In this document: positions 20,717 through 32,985 of the stretch, one piece after another | How the letters are laid out: each line of letters starts with the position of its first letter | Numbering within the stretch: the first letter of the stretch is position 1 | NCBI GenBank assembly: GCA_030762895.1 | Contig: CM061068.1 | Coordinates: 76,161,228 to 76,225,227 of the forward strand | DNA from: Sophora flavescens | Lineage: Eukaryota > Streptophyta > Magnoliopsida > Fabales > Fabaceae | DNA length: 64,000 bases | Reading direction: 5' to 3' | The notes under the pieces: generated by a model | Told to the model about the DNA's origin: nothing | Databases searched by the model: none | What the model saw: the letters and a program-made list of their open reading frames with translations, nothing else | Made by a program: the position numbers and the translations under genes

Positions 20717-20730
20717 ATCTCCCCCTTTTT
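20717..20730 (-). other. Polypurine tract of the minus-strand Sirevirus
   Basis: The minus strand reads AAAAAGGGGGAGAT immediately before the 3' LTR, the primer for plus-strand DNA synthesis. Confidence 0.8.
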
Positions 20731-21377
20731 GATGATGACAAACATTGAGATGATTTAATGAACCTTAGAAAATATAAACAAAGAACATAGCATATATCAG
20801 ACAGGTTGAGATTTTCTTAAGCGAACAGGTCATGCAGATGCTTGATTAGACATTAAGATTAATTATATAATCAGTTTAACTTAGTCACACATAAGTTTGA
20901 CTTGTTTTACTTTGAAATTATTATCAGAGCAATCTTACTTAAGATTTATCTGAGCAATTATAGCAACTATCAGAGCATACTCATGTCCATGTATTATCTA
21001 AGATCATATCATATTCATTCTCCAATTCTTCTATAACACATTTCTATCACATTTCTCAATTCTCATTTCCCCCCTTTTGTCAATATCAAAAAGGGTTATT
21101 GAGTTTTATTTATGAGATATGTCAAGGGCAAGATAACATGTTAAGAAAATCATAGTAATGCAGCAAGCATATGAGACATACTCCACTTAAACTATTGTAT
21201 CATCACTCCCCCTGAACTAATGCTTAGTTAAAAGAACATGTATATAGGAGTAAAGATAGATTTAGCATAGACAGGTGATAAAGCACAGATGGATTAACAT
21301 TCAGACATGTCATTCAACAATGCAATGCATGTTTAGATTATCTCTAATAAATAAAAACTTTTTCTTCTGCGAGGGGT
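20731..21377 (-). other. Degenerate 3' internal region of the Sirevirus
   Basis: No intact frame is seen between the end of RNase H and the polypurine tract. A complete Sirevirus would have the end of RNase H and often a third ORF here. Only ~650 bp remain, so that part is deleted or decayed. Confidence 0.5.
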
Positions 21378-22761
21378 TTAGTAATCCTCAAAGTGCTTAG
21401 CCTTAGAATGCTGAATTGGATTTTTAGTCAAGCGTATAGCACTGGAATTATCACACCATACAGATATGTTATGTTCATAAATAGAGTAATCCTCAAGTTG
21501 ATGTTTTACCCATAAGAGTTGAGAGCAGCAACTAGCAGCAAAGATGTATTCTGCTTTAGAAGTAGACAGGGCAATGGTTGTCTGCCTCTTGCTTGACCAT
21601 GAGACTAAACTTGCTCCAATGAAGTGACATCCTCCATTGGTGCTTTTTCTTTCTATTCTGTCTCCAGCAAAATCAGCACCACAATATCCCACTAATTTGT
21701 ATTCTTTTGATCTTAAATACAGCAAACCAAGATTAGTAGTTCCAAGAAAATATCTAAATATTTTTTTAACAGCCTTAATATGAGATTCTCTAGGGTCAGA
21801 TTGGAATATAGCACACATACAGACACTAAATTGAATGTCAGGTCTGCTTGAAGTTAAGTACAGTAGAGAGCCAATCATACATTTATAGACAGTTTGATAT
21901 ACCTTTTTACCTTCATCATCTTTGCTTAGTTTTGCATTGGTTTGCATAGGGGTTTTCATGAGCTTTGCATTTTCCATTTTGTATTTCTTGAGTATCTCCT
22001 TGGTATATTTTTGTTGATAAATGTAAATTCCATCACTTGTCTACTTGATTTGTAGTCCAATGAAGAACTTCAATTCTCCCATCATGCTCATCTCAAATTC
22101 AATTTGCATTAGATTTGATAATTCCTTGCACAGCTTTTCATTAGTTAATCCAAAAATAATATCATCAACATATATTTGAACTATAATGAAGTCCTTATTA
22201 AAGCACTTCTTGAACAGAGTAGTGTCTACTTGTCCTCCAGTAAAACCATTATGCATGAGAAAAGAACCGAGTCTATCATACCAAGCTCCAGGTGCTTGTT
22301 TCAAACCATATAATGCTTTTTTAATTTTGAAAACATGATCTGGTTTATCAGTATCCTCAAAACCAGGAGGTTATTTAACATACACTTCTTCAATTATACC
22401 ATTTTTACATCTATTTGAAACAGGGTAATTTGGTGTTGTGCAGCATATGACATTAAAATGCGTATGGCTTCTATTCTAGCTACAGGTGCAAAGGTTTCAG
22501 TATAATCAATATCTTCTTGTTGGTTATAGCCTTGAGCTACTAACCTTACCTTATTTCCGACAACTTTACCATCTTCATCCAATTTGTTTCTAAAGACCCA
22601 TCTTGTTCCAATAACCGACTTGTTTTTAGGCTTAGAGACAAGAGTCTAGACATCATTTCTGGTGAGCTGGTTAAGTTCTTCTTGCATAGCAAGAATCCAG
22701 CTTTCATCCTCAAGAGCTTCTTCAATGCGTTTACGCTCCAAATCTGAAATAAATGCCACAT
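21378..22761 (-). pseudogene. Sirevirus reverse transcriptase and RNase H, broken into several frames
   Basis: Three blocks in order on the minus strand. 22582-22394 has RLVAQGYNQQEDIDYTETFAP, the start of the Copia RT domain. 22304-22041 has the catalytic IYVDDIIFG box, with MMGELKFFIGLQIK following. 21977-21378 has the connection and RNase H domain (SRPDIQFSVCMCA, VGYCGADFAGDRIERKST, LSTSKAEYIFAASCCSQLLW). Stops and frameshifts separate them, and the last block ends early after KAKHFEDY, losing the usual 'ADIFTKPL' tail. The element cannot encode a working polymerase. Confidence 0.85.
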
Positions 22762-23323
22762 TACTTGATTCTCTTAGTGTGGATCTGGTTTTTACTCCTT
22801 CATAAGGATTTCAAATAATAAGATCCTTAGGGTGATGAGTGTTGAACTTCCAATCCCTTTTGAGATCATCATGAAGATCTTGACTTGTCTGCTGACTCGT
22901 TTGTTCCACTTGTCTGTCAGCCTCAGGCACATATTCTGTTTTGGTTAGATCGGGTTGTTGACTTTCTGGCATGTTTATATCAAGACCTGCAAGATCATCT
23001 TCTAGATCTGATAGTTCTTTATCAGTCTTTAATTTATCATTGAATTTAACTTGAACAGATTCTTCAATAATACAAGTTCTTGAATTTTAAACTCTAAAAG
23101 CCTTAGACATTTCAGAATAACCTACGAAAATACCTTTATCTGCCTTAGAATCAAACTTTCCAAGATTATCTCTGGTATTGAGAATAAAACATTCACATCC
23201 AAAAGCATGAAAATAAGATATGTTGGGGCTTTTTCATTCCCACAATTCATAAGGAGTCCTTTTTAGAAAAGGCCTAATAAGTATTCTGTTTTGTACATAA
23301 CAAGGAATGTTTACAACTTCTTC

Positions 23324-24081
23324 CTAGAAGTACTTAAGGAGATTATTTTCATTGAACATAGATCTAGCCATCTCTTGCAGAGATCTATTCTTTCTCTCAA
23401 CCACTCCATTTTGCTGTGGAGTTCTAGGTGCATAGAAATTGTGAGAGATTCCATTCTTCTCACAGAACTGTCTAAACTGCTCATTTTCAAATTCTCCCTC
23501 ATGATCACTTCTAAGGGTAGAAATACAGAAACCGTGCTCATTTTGTACTCTTTTACAGAATACTGAGAAAACCCTAAAAGACTCATCCTTGTGTGTTAGG
23601 AAGAGTACCCATGTGTATCTAGAATAGTCATCAACTATGACAAATCCATATTTTCTTCCAGCCAAGCTAGGAACACTAACTGGCAGATCCATGTGTAACA
23701 ACTGAAGAGGTCTAGAGGTTGATACCTGGTTTTTAGATTTGAAACTTGATTTTATTTGTTTACCTCTTGACATGCATCACACAATACATCTTTCTTAAAA
23801 CTAATATCATGCAATCCTCTCACACGATTATTCCTTTTTAATTCAGAAATTAGTTTCATACTAGCATGTCCTAGTTTCTTATGCCATAACCATCTCTCAT
23901 CCTCTTTAGACATCAGACAGGTTACACTTTGATTTGAGAGATCAGACAGTTCAATCTTATAAAGATTTTGTTGCCTTTTAGCTGAAAAGAGGGTTTTGTC
24001 ACAACAGTCTTTAACTATGCATACATCCTTCGTAAAGGAAACATCAAAATCACTATCACATAATTGACTTATGCTAAGCAA
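23324..24081 (-). pseudogene. Sirevirus GAG-pre-integrase and integrase core
   Basis: Two overlapping frames (24081-23752 and 23773-23324). The first carries WLWHKKLGHASMKLISEL, the pre-integrase motif, and one Cys pair. The second carries the integrase core with LLHMDLPV (first Asp), TLRSDHEGEFEN (second Asp) and NGVVERKNRSLQE (Glu), the DDE triad. The zinc-binding part is damaged at the frame change (CDACQEVNK). A stretch without good frames at 22762-23323 covers the integrase C-terminus and the linker to RT. Confidence 0.85.
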
Positions 24082-24096
24082 ATTGTGTCTTAATCC

Positions 24097-24321
24097 TTAA
24101 ACCACAAGAACATTAGATATAGAGGGAAGAGGGGGTTTACCACCAATAGTACCAATTCCTATAACTTTCCCTTTTTGATTCCCTCCGAAGGTAACGTGTC
24201 CTCCTTTCTTAAGTTGGAGGTCTAGGGACATAGACCTTTCTCCTATCATATGATGCCGGCAGCCACTGTCCAGGTACCGACAGTGGTGTTTTCTTTGTTC
24301 TGTTGAGGACATCTGCAACAA
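24097..24321 (-). pseudogene. Sirevirus aspartic protease remnant
   Basis: A 74-codon frame contains YLDSGCRHHMIG, the D-S-G active site of Copia retropepsin, followed by HVTFGGNQKGKVIGIG. It lies in the right order between gag and integrase. A stop (at the start of the 24081 frame) separates it from the pre-integrase domain. Confidence 0.8.
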
Positions 24322-25312
24322 AAATTATTTGATCTTTAGGTACCCATATTTTTCTGGGTCCTTTTCTGTTAGTTCTAGGAGTTTGTGAAGACTTCCTTCT
24401 CTTCTTATGGTTACACTTAGATATAACATGTCCAGTTTTTCCACAGAAGTTACAGACAGGTGTAGATTTGGTTACAGTTGACTTAACAGATACTGTAGAA
24501 ACTTTAGTTGATACTTTATGATATGTCTGATGGACATATCCAATACCTTCTTTGTTAAGAGAGTGCCTCTGACATCCAAGTAGCTTAGTCAGATTATCTC
24601 TACCATTAACAGATTTGGCAAGATCAGAAGTGAGCTCTTCCACTTTCTGTTGAAGTTTTTCAACTTCTTCAGATGGTGATGTTTCACTTGAGATCTTAGC
24701 TTCATTAGACTTTTCAGTCTTCAACTCACTGTTCTCTTTAGCCAGCATCTCACACTCTTGAGATTTTTGTTTATGCTCACTGGTGAGTTTTACATACTCC
24801 CTCTTGAGGGATTTGAAGGCCTTAAATAAGCAGTTGGATTCCTCTAGCAACTCCTCATAGGCATCAAGTAATTCCTCATAGTCAGGATGTACCTCATCGT
24901 CTAAGTCTGAGTCAGTGTTGGCCATCAAACAGAGATTGGCTTCTTCCTATGTTTCTTCATGTGTGATAGCTAAAGTGTCCCATATTTCTTTGACAGAGTC
25001 ACAAGTACATACCTTCTCAAACTCCTCAGGACTGAGAGCACAAATGATGTTATATCTAGCTTTGTGGTTTAGCTCCCATTTTGTCTTTTCTACAGTAGTC
25101 CACTAAGCTTTTGGTTTGTCAGTGTTATCATCATTCTTGGGAATGAATGGACCATCTTTAATGACATCCCAAATATCAGAGTTTGTAGATAGAATGAACC
25201 ATTGAAATCTATCTTTCCTATAGTTGTAGTTTTCTCCATTGAAGTAAGGAGGTCTGGTTAGGGAAGCTCCTTCAGTCTGTTGACTTCCACTTGAGCTAGA
25301 TCCAGCAGTCAT
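24209..25312 (-). pseudogene. Sirevirus gag, truncated internally, with zinc knuckle and coiled coil
   Basis: The N-terminal part (25312-25103) has RPPYFNGENYNYRKDRFQWF, the usual Gag start. After a break the frame 24928-24209 holds a long Glu/Lys/Leu-rich coiled-coil-like stretch and the CCHC knuckle CNFCGKTGHVISKCNHKK. The capsid core normally found between them appears to be missing. The start near 25312 lies ~60 bp downstream of the primer-binding site. Confidence 0.8.
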
Positions 25313-25369
25313 GTCTATTCTTCAGGACCTTTTACCTATACACTGTTAGATGCTCAACCCAGAGGCTGA

Positions 25370-25381
25370 GCTCTGATACCA
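25370..25381 (-). other. Primer-binding site of the minus-strand Sirevirus
   Basis: The minus strand reads TGGTATCAGAGC, an exact initiator-Met tRNA primer site, 2 bp inside the LTR boundary at 25384. Confidence 0.9.
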
Positions 25382-25383
25382 AC

Positions 25384-25989
25384 TGAAATAGACAACTATA
25401 AACACAAGAAGGGGGGTTGAATTGTGTTTATCAGAATTTAAACAAAGTGGAAATCTTTTTGCAAACAGAAGCTTAGTTCAGGCAAGTGGAAAGATACATG
25501 ACAGACGGGTGACCTGTGATGAAATTTTAACAGTGAGTTTGGCAAACACACCACTTGATAAGCGTATAAGAAAACTAAAGAGTTTAAGGAAAGAGAGATT
25601 GATACAGTTATTTATCCTGGTCCACTCTTCAAAGAAAATAGCTACGTCCAGTTATTGGTAGCACCAACATTTATCCACTATAACTGATCAGGTTACAGAC
25701 TCAAGTATTGTTTGCACACTTAGCCTCTTTAGGCTCCAAGACAAGTATTATTTGCACACTTAGCCTCTTCAGGCTCAAGACAAGTATTCTTTGCACACTT
25801 AGCCTCTTCAGGCTCACTCATGTTTGTTTGAGAGATTTGGTTTGTAATACATACAACTTCAGATAGACAAAACTTTCACTAACACTCAGAGTGGTTTAAA
25901 TGTAAAGCTTTAGAAAGTCTGCATAATAACTTCAAATGATTGAAGAATACAGAATGAAAGAATGAAGATATCAATGCGCAGAGTTAATG
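25384..25989 (-). repeat. 5' LTR of the minus-strand Sirevirus, truncated to ~606 bp
   Basis: Collinear with 19115-19680 (same TGAAATAGACAACT end and the repeated AGCCTCTTCAGGCTC words), but similarity stops abruptly at GCGCAGAGTTAATGG (~25989). The U3 end, about 1 kb, is gone, so no target duplication can be paired with the left side. It carries three 'TTTGCACACTTAGCCTC' words versus two in the 3' LTR. Confidence 0.85.
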
Positions 25990-26583
25990 GTCCAACATAT
26001 TTTCCTTTCTATCTTTTCCTTTTGTGTGGTAAATTGCAATCTATTTGAGCTAATTTCTTGCTATTATCTCTGTAGGCTAAGAAATTATTTGGCAACGGGT
26101 AGACAAAATTAACAAAGGTTGTTTCAGGCAGGTAACCAAAAGTTCATTCTTTCCTTTAAAAAAATCCTTAATACACATTTTGTCAACAGTTATTCTTATT
26201 GCAATGTTATGTATGCTGAACCGATAATGCTTATGTGTTTTGCAGCTTGTGAGATAGACTTTACACCATACTAATTGGTTCTCTGTTGTCAAATCTTTGA
26301 GCGGAATTTGCAGAATAAAGGTCAAATCCTGTTGTCAAAGTATAGTACCAGGTAAAATTATTGCCTATAGCTTCTCTGGATGGAACTGTCAGGTAACCCT
26401 CTTTGGGAGTTGATTTAAACAAGCATACGAAGATTGTTACTTAAATGAAAATTTGGTACTTCATTTAATTGTTAGTCTTGATTAATGTGCTATGGCTTGC
26501 AATCATTTGTAACTATATAAGAACATTTTGAATGTGTTTAGAATGGTTCCATCTACTTGGTAGTGTTTGGAGAGCTTTATATT
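25990..26583. other. Intron-like flank upstream of the amidase pseudogene
   Basis: T-rich, with intron-like character and a TCTGTAG acceptor-like site near 26075. Exons may be hidden here, but none can be identified by family. Confidence 0.35.
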
Positions 26584-27767
26584 CAACAAAATTCTACAAC
26601 CTTGCTTGGAGTGATGAGTAGTCATGAATTATTGATTTATGATATTTTTTTTCTCTTTACTATTAGTATCAATTTTGTCATGTAATTCTGTTAATGATCA
26701 ACACTGCATCTTTTGCGGCTAATTTGACAATTTAATCTTTATGATACTGTCATGTTTTAGTTGAAGACAACGATGTGATTTTATTATATGACAATTCACT
26801 TTGCAAACAAAAGGTTCAATTATCTTTAAATCTCTGTGATGCAGAGACCTGAATCTGAAGAAGATATTGCATTTATGAGTGTGAGTGATCCATTACTGAC
26901 AGACCTCTATTTTGACTTTGATTGTATTTGATATAAACATTTTAGTATGTGTTAGTGTTACAGTTACTGAATGACTTTTTCCATGTTTCAAACCAGGTTC
27001 TTGAATTAGATGAACGCATCAGAACAAAAAAAAAAAACTTCCAAGAAACTTACACAAATATTCTTTTGGAGATTTAAAAAGTAGTACTGGAATGTTATTC
27101 GTGCTAGCGATTGTTGAAATTTGTATTATGTTTATCTTGTGTGCTTTTGATATGGAGAATTTCAATTATATTTAACAAAATTCTACAACCTTGCTTGGAG
27201 TGATGAGTAGTCATGAATTATTGATTTATGATATTTTTTTCTCTTTACTATTAGTATCAATTTTGTCATGTAATTCTGTTAATGATCAACACTGCATCTT
27301 TTGCGGCTAATTTGACAATTTAATCTTTATGATAATGTCATGTTTTAGTTGAAGACAACGATGTGATTTTATTATATGATAATTCACTTTGCAAACAAAA
27401 GGTTCAATTATCTTTAAATCTCTGTGATGCAGAGACCTGAATCTGAAGAAGATATTGCATTTATGAGTGTGAGTGATCCATTATTGATATACCTCTATTT
27501 TGACTTTGATTATATTTGATATAAACATTTTAGTATGTGTTAGTGTTACAGTTATGGAATGGCTTTTTCCATGTTTCAAACCAGGTTCTTGAATTAGATG
27601 AACGCATCAGAACAAAAAAAAAAAAAAAACTTCCAAGAAACTTACACAAATATTCTTTTGGAGATTTAAAAAGTAGTACTGGAATGTTATTCATGCTAGC
27701 GATTGTTGAAATTTGTATTATGTTTATCTTGTGTGCTTTTGATATGGAGAATTTCAATTATATTTAA
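26584..27767. repeat. Tandem duplication of a ~590-bp intron-exon block
   Basis: 26584-27173 and 27174-27767 are near-identical head-to-tail copies, differing at a handful of bases and in the length of a poly-A run (12 versus 17 A). Each copy contains two short exons of the amidase pseudogene and the intervening intron. Confidence 0.95.
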
Positions 27768-28393
27768 AACTTATCTTCTTGCCTAACTATGTCATGTCGA
27801 ATGAACACCAGGTACAATTATATTCTTGAAGTTGTGGTCACTTATACCGATGAGTTGGCACACAAACAATCCAAAGAAGCTGATGAGTTCCTTAGCCAAG
27901 GAGTCCATCTAGATAGTTGTTTTTTTCCTAGCATGAGAGCCTTCAGAAGTGATGATTAATTTAATTTATTTACTTGTTACCTAATGTACTTTAAGTTTTA
28001 GAAAGACCAATATGGACCAATACATTATTTTGGAACCCAACCATCCAAATATGATCGATATAAAATATTCTTATACGTCCTGCAGGAGACATTTGCTATG
28101 TCATCAAAATCACTTAATTACATGATTGACTATAATTTAGGTCTGTCCATCTTATACCATGTAACATGCTTAGTTTTGTTTAGGCATACCTATTGCAGAA
28201 CATTTAGTTTTTAAAATCAGAAAGTTCCCACTTTCTACTTTCTTTTATGCATAGCTGATATGCACTTGAGTACTGAAAGATTTTTTATGTTGAAATTAAA
28301 TTTTTTGCTCTCATTGAAGGTTCCCTTCATGGAATTCCTTATGCATCGAAGGACACGATATTAGTGTCCGGATACATAACAACTTGGGGTTGA
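26845..28393 (+). pseudogene. GatA-like amidase pseudogene (amidase signature family), unprocessed
   Basis: Four exon types with splice sites remain. 26845-26880 encodes RPESEEDIAFMS. The exon from 26997 encodes VLELDERIRT, then, out of frame, TSKKLTQIFFWRFKK. 27812-27914 encodes YNYILEVVVTYTDELAHKQ and on to LSQGVHL. 28320-28393 encodes SLHGIPYASKDTILVSGY. The last matches the amidase 'LHGIPYGLKD' block, whose Lys starts the Ser-Ser-Lys triad. The family hydrolyses amides and includes the GatA subunit and plant GatA-like amidases. The first two exons occur twice through tandem duplication. A poly-A expansion shifts the frame and a TGA follows the last exon, so no protein can be made. Serine residues of the triad are absent. 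Confidence 0.8.
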
Positions 28394-28750
28394 AAATCAT
28401 TCAAAAACCATTTTATCCACAAATCTGCCTTGTGATTTTAATATATGATTAATCTAAGGTGATTATTGAGCTGTATGGTAATAGGTTAAAGGGAATATAT
28501 GGTTGGTTTCTGTTTCCTGTATAGTCTTGGAAACAAGGACTTGCTAATCAGCTAAATTTAAAAGATAGAATGGTTAGAATTTGATTTCTAAGAAGAACAA
28601 TCACATGTAATGCGAATTCAGTTGATTCATAATTTAGGATGCTCATATTGGATTATAAATTATAATGATTTTTTTTTATAAAAATTATAATGATGCTCCT
28701 TTGGACTTATGTATATATTTTTATAAGTATGTTTTGCTTATGTGTTAGAG
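28394..28750. other. No feature seen
   Basis: AT-rich sequence. The remaining amidase exons are not found. Confidence 0.4.
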
Positions 28751-29027
28751 TAAAGAATTAAACTAGTCCTTGACAAAAAATACAGAGACATTTGGTCCTT
28801 GAGAAATTGAAAATATTAATTTAGAACATTTTAGTCTCGAAAAATTCAAATGATATTTAAAATAGTTCTCGAGAGACTAAAATGTCAATAAAATTTATCC
28901 TAAAAGGACTATTTTGAACATTATTCAAAATGTTTGTCGACTAAAATGTCCCAAATCGTTATTTTTCATTTCTCAGGGACTAAATGTGTCTTTGTGTTCT
29001 TTGTCAGGGACCAGTTCGGATCTTTTA
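28751..29027. mobile_element. Fold-back MITE of the 'GGTCCCTGA' type
   Basis: The left arm AACTAGTCCTTGACAAAAAA and the reversed right arm GAACTGGTCCCTGACAAAGA face each other, with further paired blocks (CATTTGGTCCTTGAGAAAT). No clear target duplication. Non-coding. Confidence 0.6.
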
Positions 29028-30057
29028 GGTAATTATTTGCACTGTAGAAGATTATTTTTATTTAGACATGAATAATGTGAAACTAACCAGGAATTGCACA
29101 CTATGATCAAATAAAATGAAGAAAGTTTTGTTGTTGTTGTTGTCCATTTCCCTACGAAAACTATATCAAAAATTAGTTAACAGAAACAAAAAAAATGCAA
29201 TGTATTTGAATTTCTACAAGAAAAGGAATGCTCCATAAAATCCATTAAAAAGATTTTAATAATAGATCAATTGATTCTGTGGAACCATCAACTTAATACT
29301 GCTACACCACTACTCAAAAAGTTAAAGACACATAAATCTGAAAACCATCAATTAATTCCATTTTACCTTTTTTTTTTTTGATAAATTCCATTTTACCTAC
29401 TTCATTATATTTATATTAATTACTTAGTAATAGCTATATTCAAATCAAATGAATACTTAAAATAGGGGATATATGTATTGAACACATGAACACAGGACTA
29501 AACAGAGATGCAATACAATTTGCCTTTGCATCAATATACAAATTCCACAATTTTATTTTGTAAAAATAATAATTGCAGACATTTTAAAGACATTAATAAG
29601 AAGGCAAGATTCAATAGATGAGTATACTTTCAATTTGGATTCCTTTAATTTGAAGCATTGGTAATCATTTTACATGGTCAGCACAGCACAGCTGATGGTT
29701 TAAGTAAAACAAATTTAAGTATTATATGTTAATGATTCAATTTATAACATTTTCTAAGATATACTAATTCTAAAAGTAAGCCACAAACTTTGTATTTTAT
29801 ATAAGAAATATACTTCAAATCATTGGATCATAGTATTACTTTCTTAGTGCTCTGTTAATATTCCATAGTAGAAAGAACTATGATTTTTACATTGAAATCA
29901 TAAGACTTCCCCAATTTAATTTTTTCAAAAAAAAAAAAACTACAGGTTCATCCATATATCAGAATCCCACATCTATTCATTAGTAATTAATATGAATTTA
30001 AAAAATCAAGTATGCATAGGTTGGGTCTATTCTTTCACAATCAAAAGTTACATTGTT
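29028..30057. other. No feature seen
   Basis: AT-rich intergenic DNA with a (GTT)n run near 29125-29142 and poly-T/poly-A tracts near 29370 and 29930. No coding potential recognised. Confidence 0.4.
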
Positions 30058-30062
30058 AACAC

Positions 30063-31711
30063 TGTTGGAACCAAAGTAGTTTTGGATTAAATAATCTCTA
30101 TATTTTGATGTTAACAAAAAAATTAAATTTGCTTGGCAAAATGTTAGTTGAAATCTAACATGTGCTTTTAGTTATGCAAGAATATTTAAATATGAGTAAT
30201 AGAAACTTGGGATAAGTTTTTATTGGACTCCTTGAAAAAAATACGTGTCCATCCTTGTAGATGGGTTACTCAATGTTTTGGTAAAGTTATTTTTTTATTT
30301 AATTAAGTAGACTGGTTTCTTTAAGTAGACAAGGCACTAAATGCTTACTAGACGGAAATCAAAATAACTTCTTAGATACATCAAGTCCAAAGACTTGATA
30401 GTAAACGTGTCTAGCTTGCCACGTCAGCAGACGAAAGTAATTGGTAAAATTGAATGAACTAAAAAATAAAATAATCAGCTAGATGAGTTCTAACCGCCAC
30501 GTCACTAGACGGAGATTATGATAACTGATTGAGGTATAGCAAGTCCAAAGACTTGATAGACGAGAGGATATGCCACGTCAGCAGACGAGAAAAATAAAAT
30601 AATGAACAGACTTAGTCTCACATATAACTAAGTAGACGGGGTTTTTAAGTAGACGAGCTCCATCTTAGAATGAATAAATATAATCCGAATCTCTTGAATT
30701 TATTTCAAATGATTGATATTTATTTCAATAGAATTTTTGTTCTTCACATTTGTTTTATATGCTTTATTGTTTTACCTTGATGTAAAAGAATCATAGTACC
30801 ATCAAAGAAATGCAAAAAACAGAATCGTACAATGAGAAACTGCAAAAACGATTTGTACGATGACAACTTAATGGCTGAAAAAGCTGGATTGTACACAAAG
30901 GAGAAACAACAAGTTCTCAAGCTGCAATACTCAGAGCAGTGAGCCTCCATTTCATGCTATCTCGATAACCAAGAGTGCTGTTCAGCATTGTCACGATCAA
31001 GCTATCAGTCACAACGGATATCATGCATTAAATGCTATCTCTAAACGGGACTATTCAAAATAACAGTTGAAGAAATACAAGTGAAGAAGAAGGTCACTAT
31101 AAATTGAAGACCTCAGATACTGAAGAATGACTTTTGCCTGCACAAGTTTTGCTAGCTCAACTTTTATCAATAAACAATCATTCATTCTCATATTTCTTTA
31201 AAAGCAAGAGTCTGTATTCTTTAGTTTGAATATTGTGAAAATATTCTTTTGATCTTAAACTTTCATATCCTCACACAAGTGAGTTAAAAAGATCATAAGT
31301 TAAATCTCTTTGTTAGAGTTAGAGCCCGAAAATGCTTAGTAAGAAAGAAATATTTGTAAGCCTGGAGAGGTGTTGAATACTTGGTGCATGGTAATCTATT
31401 TTGGAAAATAATGGAGAAAAACCTTCAAGTAGAAGGGACTGGACGTAGCTCTTAGTTGGAAGAGAGTGAACCAGGATAAAACATCTTGTGTGATTCTTCT
31501 ATCCCTAAACTCTTACTGCTTTATTTGTTTTTACTGACTGAGGGGTTTTGATATTGATTTTGTTAAAGATTTCTTTTTAAAAGATCTATTTCTTTGTGCT
31601 TGCTTATGATTTAACCTTCTTGTGTGCAAAAATAGTTCTAGAGGTTGTTTTTAGAAAATTATTAACAAACACAATTCAACCCCCTTCTTGTGTTTGCCTG
31701 TGTCAACTTTA
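30063..31711 (+). repeat. Solo Sirevirus LTR, 1.65 kb, with target duplication
   Basis: It begins TGTTGGAACCAAAGTAG and ends GTCAACTTTA, flanked by the exact 5-bp repeat AACAC (30058-30062, 31712-31716). It is the same family as 44109-45741 and 55523-57157, but visibly more diverged, and its terminal CA has mutated to TA. No internal region adjoins, so it is a solo LTR left by LTR-LTR recombination. Frames inside it (30744-30950, -) are not genes. Confidence 0.9.
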
Positions 31712-31716
31712 AACAC

Positions 31717-32350
31717 AATCTCAACAAACAGAATGATAAACAATGGTGGCTAATGATGGCACTGTTGGACACAGACGATGTTGGAGGCCGGTAAAATTAG
31801 AATCTGATGACAATAAATAGTTGTTGTTATTATTGAGAACAAAAGAAATATGTACAAATCAAACCAATTGGACATTCATTGCATGTAGTGGTTCAACATC
31901 GAAGAATACTTACCAATTGGAGATTCATTTTTCCACGATGAGGGAGGTAGGTGTTGAGTCGATTGTGACCTGGTTTTTGAAGTTGGACTGTGGGATTGAA
32001 ATATGAAGGTTGAAGAAGCACCGATCAATCAGTGTGATGACAACGGCGCATAACTCATTTGGTTTGATTTATAGGTTTAAGATTTTGAAGGATTTTCATT
32101 TTAAAAAAAAGATTTTCAAGGCGTTGAAGGGTTAGAATTTAAATTGTAGAAGAGAAAGAGAACTAACAACTAATATACTAACATACTAATTTTTTTAGCC
32201 CAAAAAAAAAGTTTTTATAAAAAAATATAAATGATATTCAACAAAACTATACACGTGCATTAGCACAGGTACACAATCCTAGTTAAGATATATTAGTGTA
32301 GTTGCTCGTGCCGCGTAACGCACCGACACTTATTATATTATGTTTCATAT
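31717..32350. other. Unassigned sequence with a possible Helitron 3' end
   Basis: An open frame at 31821-32006 has no recognisable product. At 32251-32283 a short hairpin and CTAGT resemble a Helitron terminus (listed separately). Nothing else supported. Confidence 0.35.
32251..32283 (+). mobile_element. Possible Helitron 3' terminus
   Basis: A decayed 8-bp stem (ACACGTGC and GCACAGGT, two mismatches) with loop ATTA is followed 8 bp later by CTAGT and then T. Helitrons end in a hairpin plus CTRRT and insert before T. The 5' TC end was not located, so the element size is unknown. Confidence 0.4.
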
Positions 32351-32756
32351 AAGAGCATTTACAATAGAAGAACATCACTTTGGTTATTAACTCCTATTTT
32401 GTGGGCCCATTACTGCCACATAAGATTTAAGAACTTTCATATACTTTCACTCCAATGCAAGAACCATAATTTGGGTTCTTAACTTACTTCGAGTGGGTTC
32501 GTCAAAAAAAAACTTACTTCGAGTGGGTCCTATAATTGACCCAACATATTTATATTTTTAATTTTTTTTCAACTTAAAAAATAAAATATTTAATTTTATT
32601 ATGTTTTACCAAAAAAAGAAATATTGGCAAGAACGGTTCCAACAGAAGAACAATTCTACAACATGGCATCCATGTCACCCCTCTTCAATGCAAGTTCTTG
32701 TAAGAACTGGTTATTGCAAATACGAACTCATGTAAGAACCATTGTTGGAGATGATC
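32351..32756. mobile_element. MITE of the 'GAGCATCTCCAACAATGG' type
   Basis: The left end GAGCATTTACAATAGAAGAAC and the reversed right end GATCATCTCCAACAATGGTTC are imperfect inverted repeats. The interior has repeated AAGAAC/GTTCTTG words. The exact boundary and target duplication are not certain. Confidence 0.5.
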
Positions 32757-32985
32757 TAATATTTTGAAATTATTTTAATATAAAAAGAATTATTACAATA
32801 TATTTAAAAATATGAACTAATATTATTACCTATTGTCTATTGATATTATTTATTGATAGAATATTTTTTTTGCTAATATCGTTTTCATTTTTACTTCATT
32901 GAGTATTGAATTTAAATAATAACTTTATTTATCTGTAAAAAAAAATAATGATTTTATTACTGGTCTTAACTACTGTTAATTGAAT

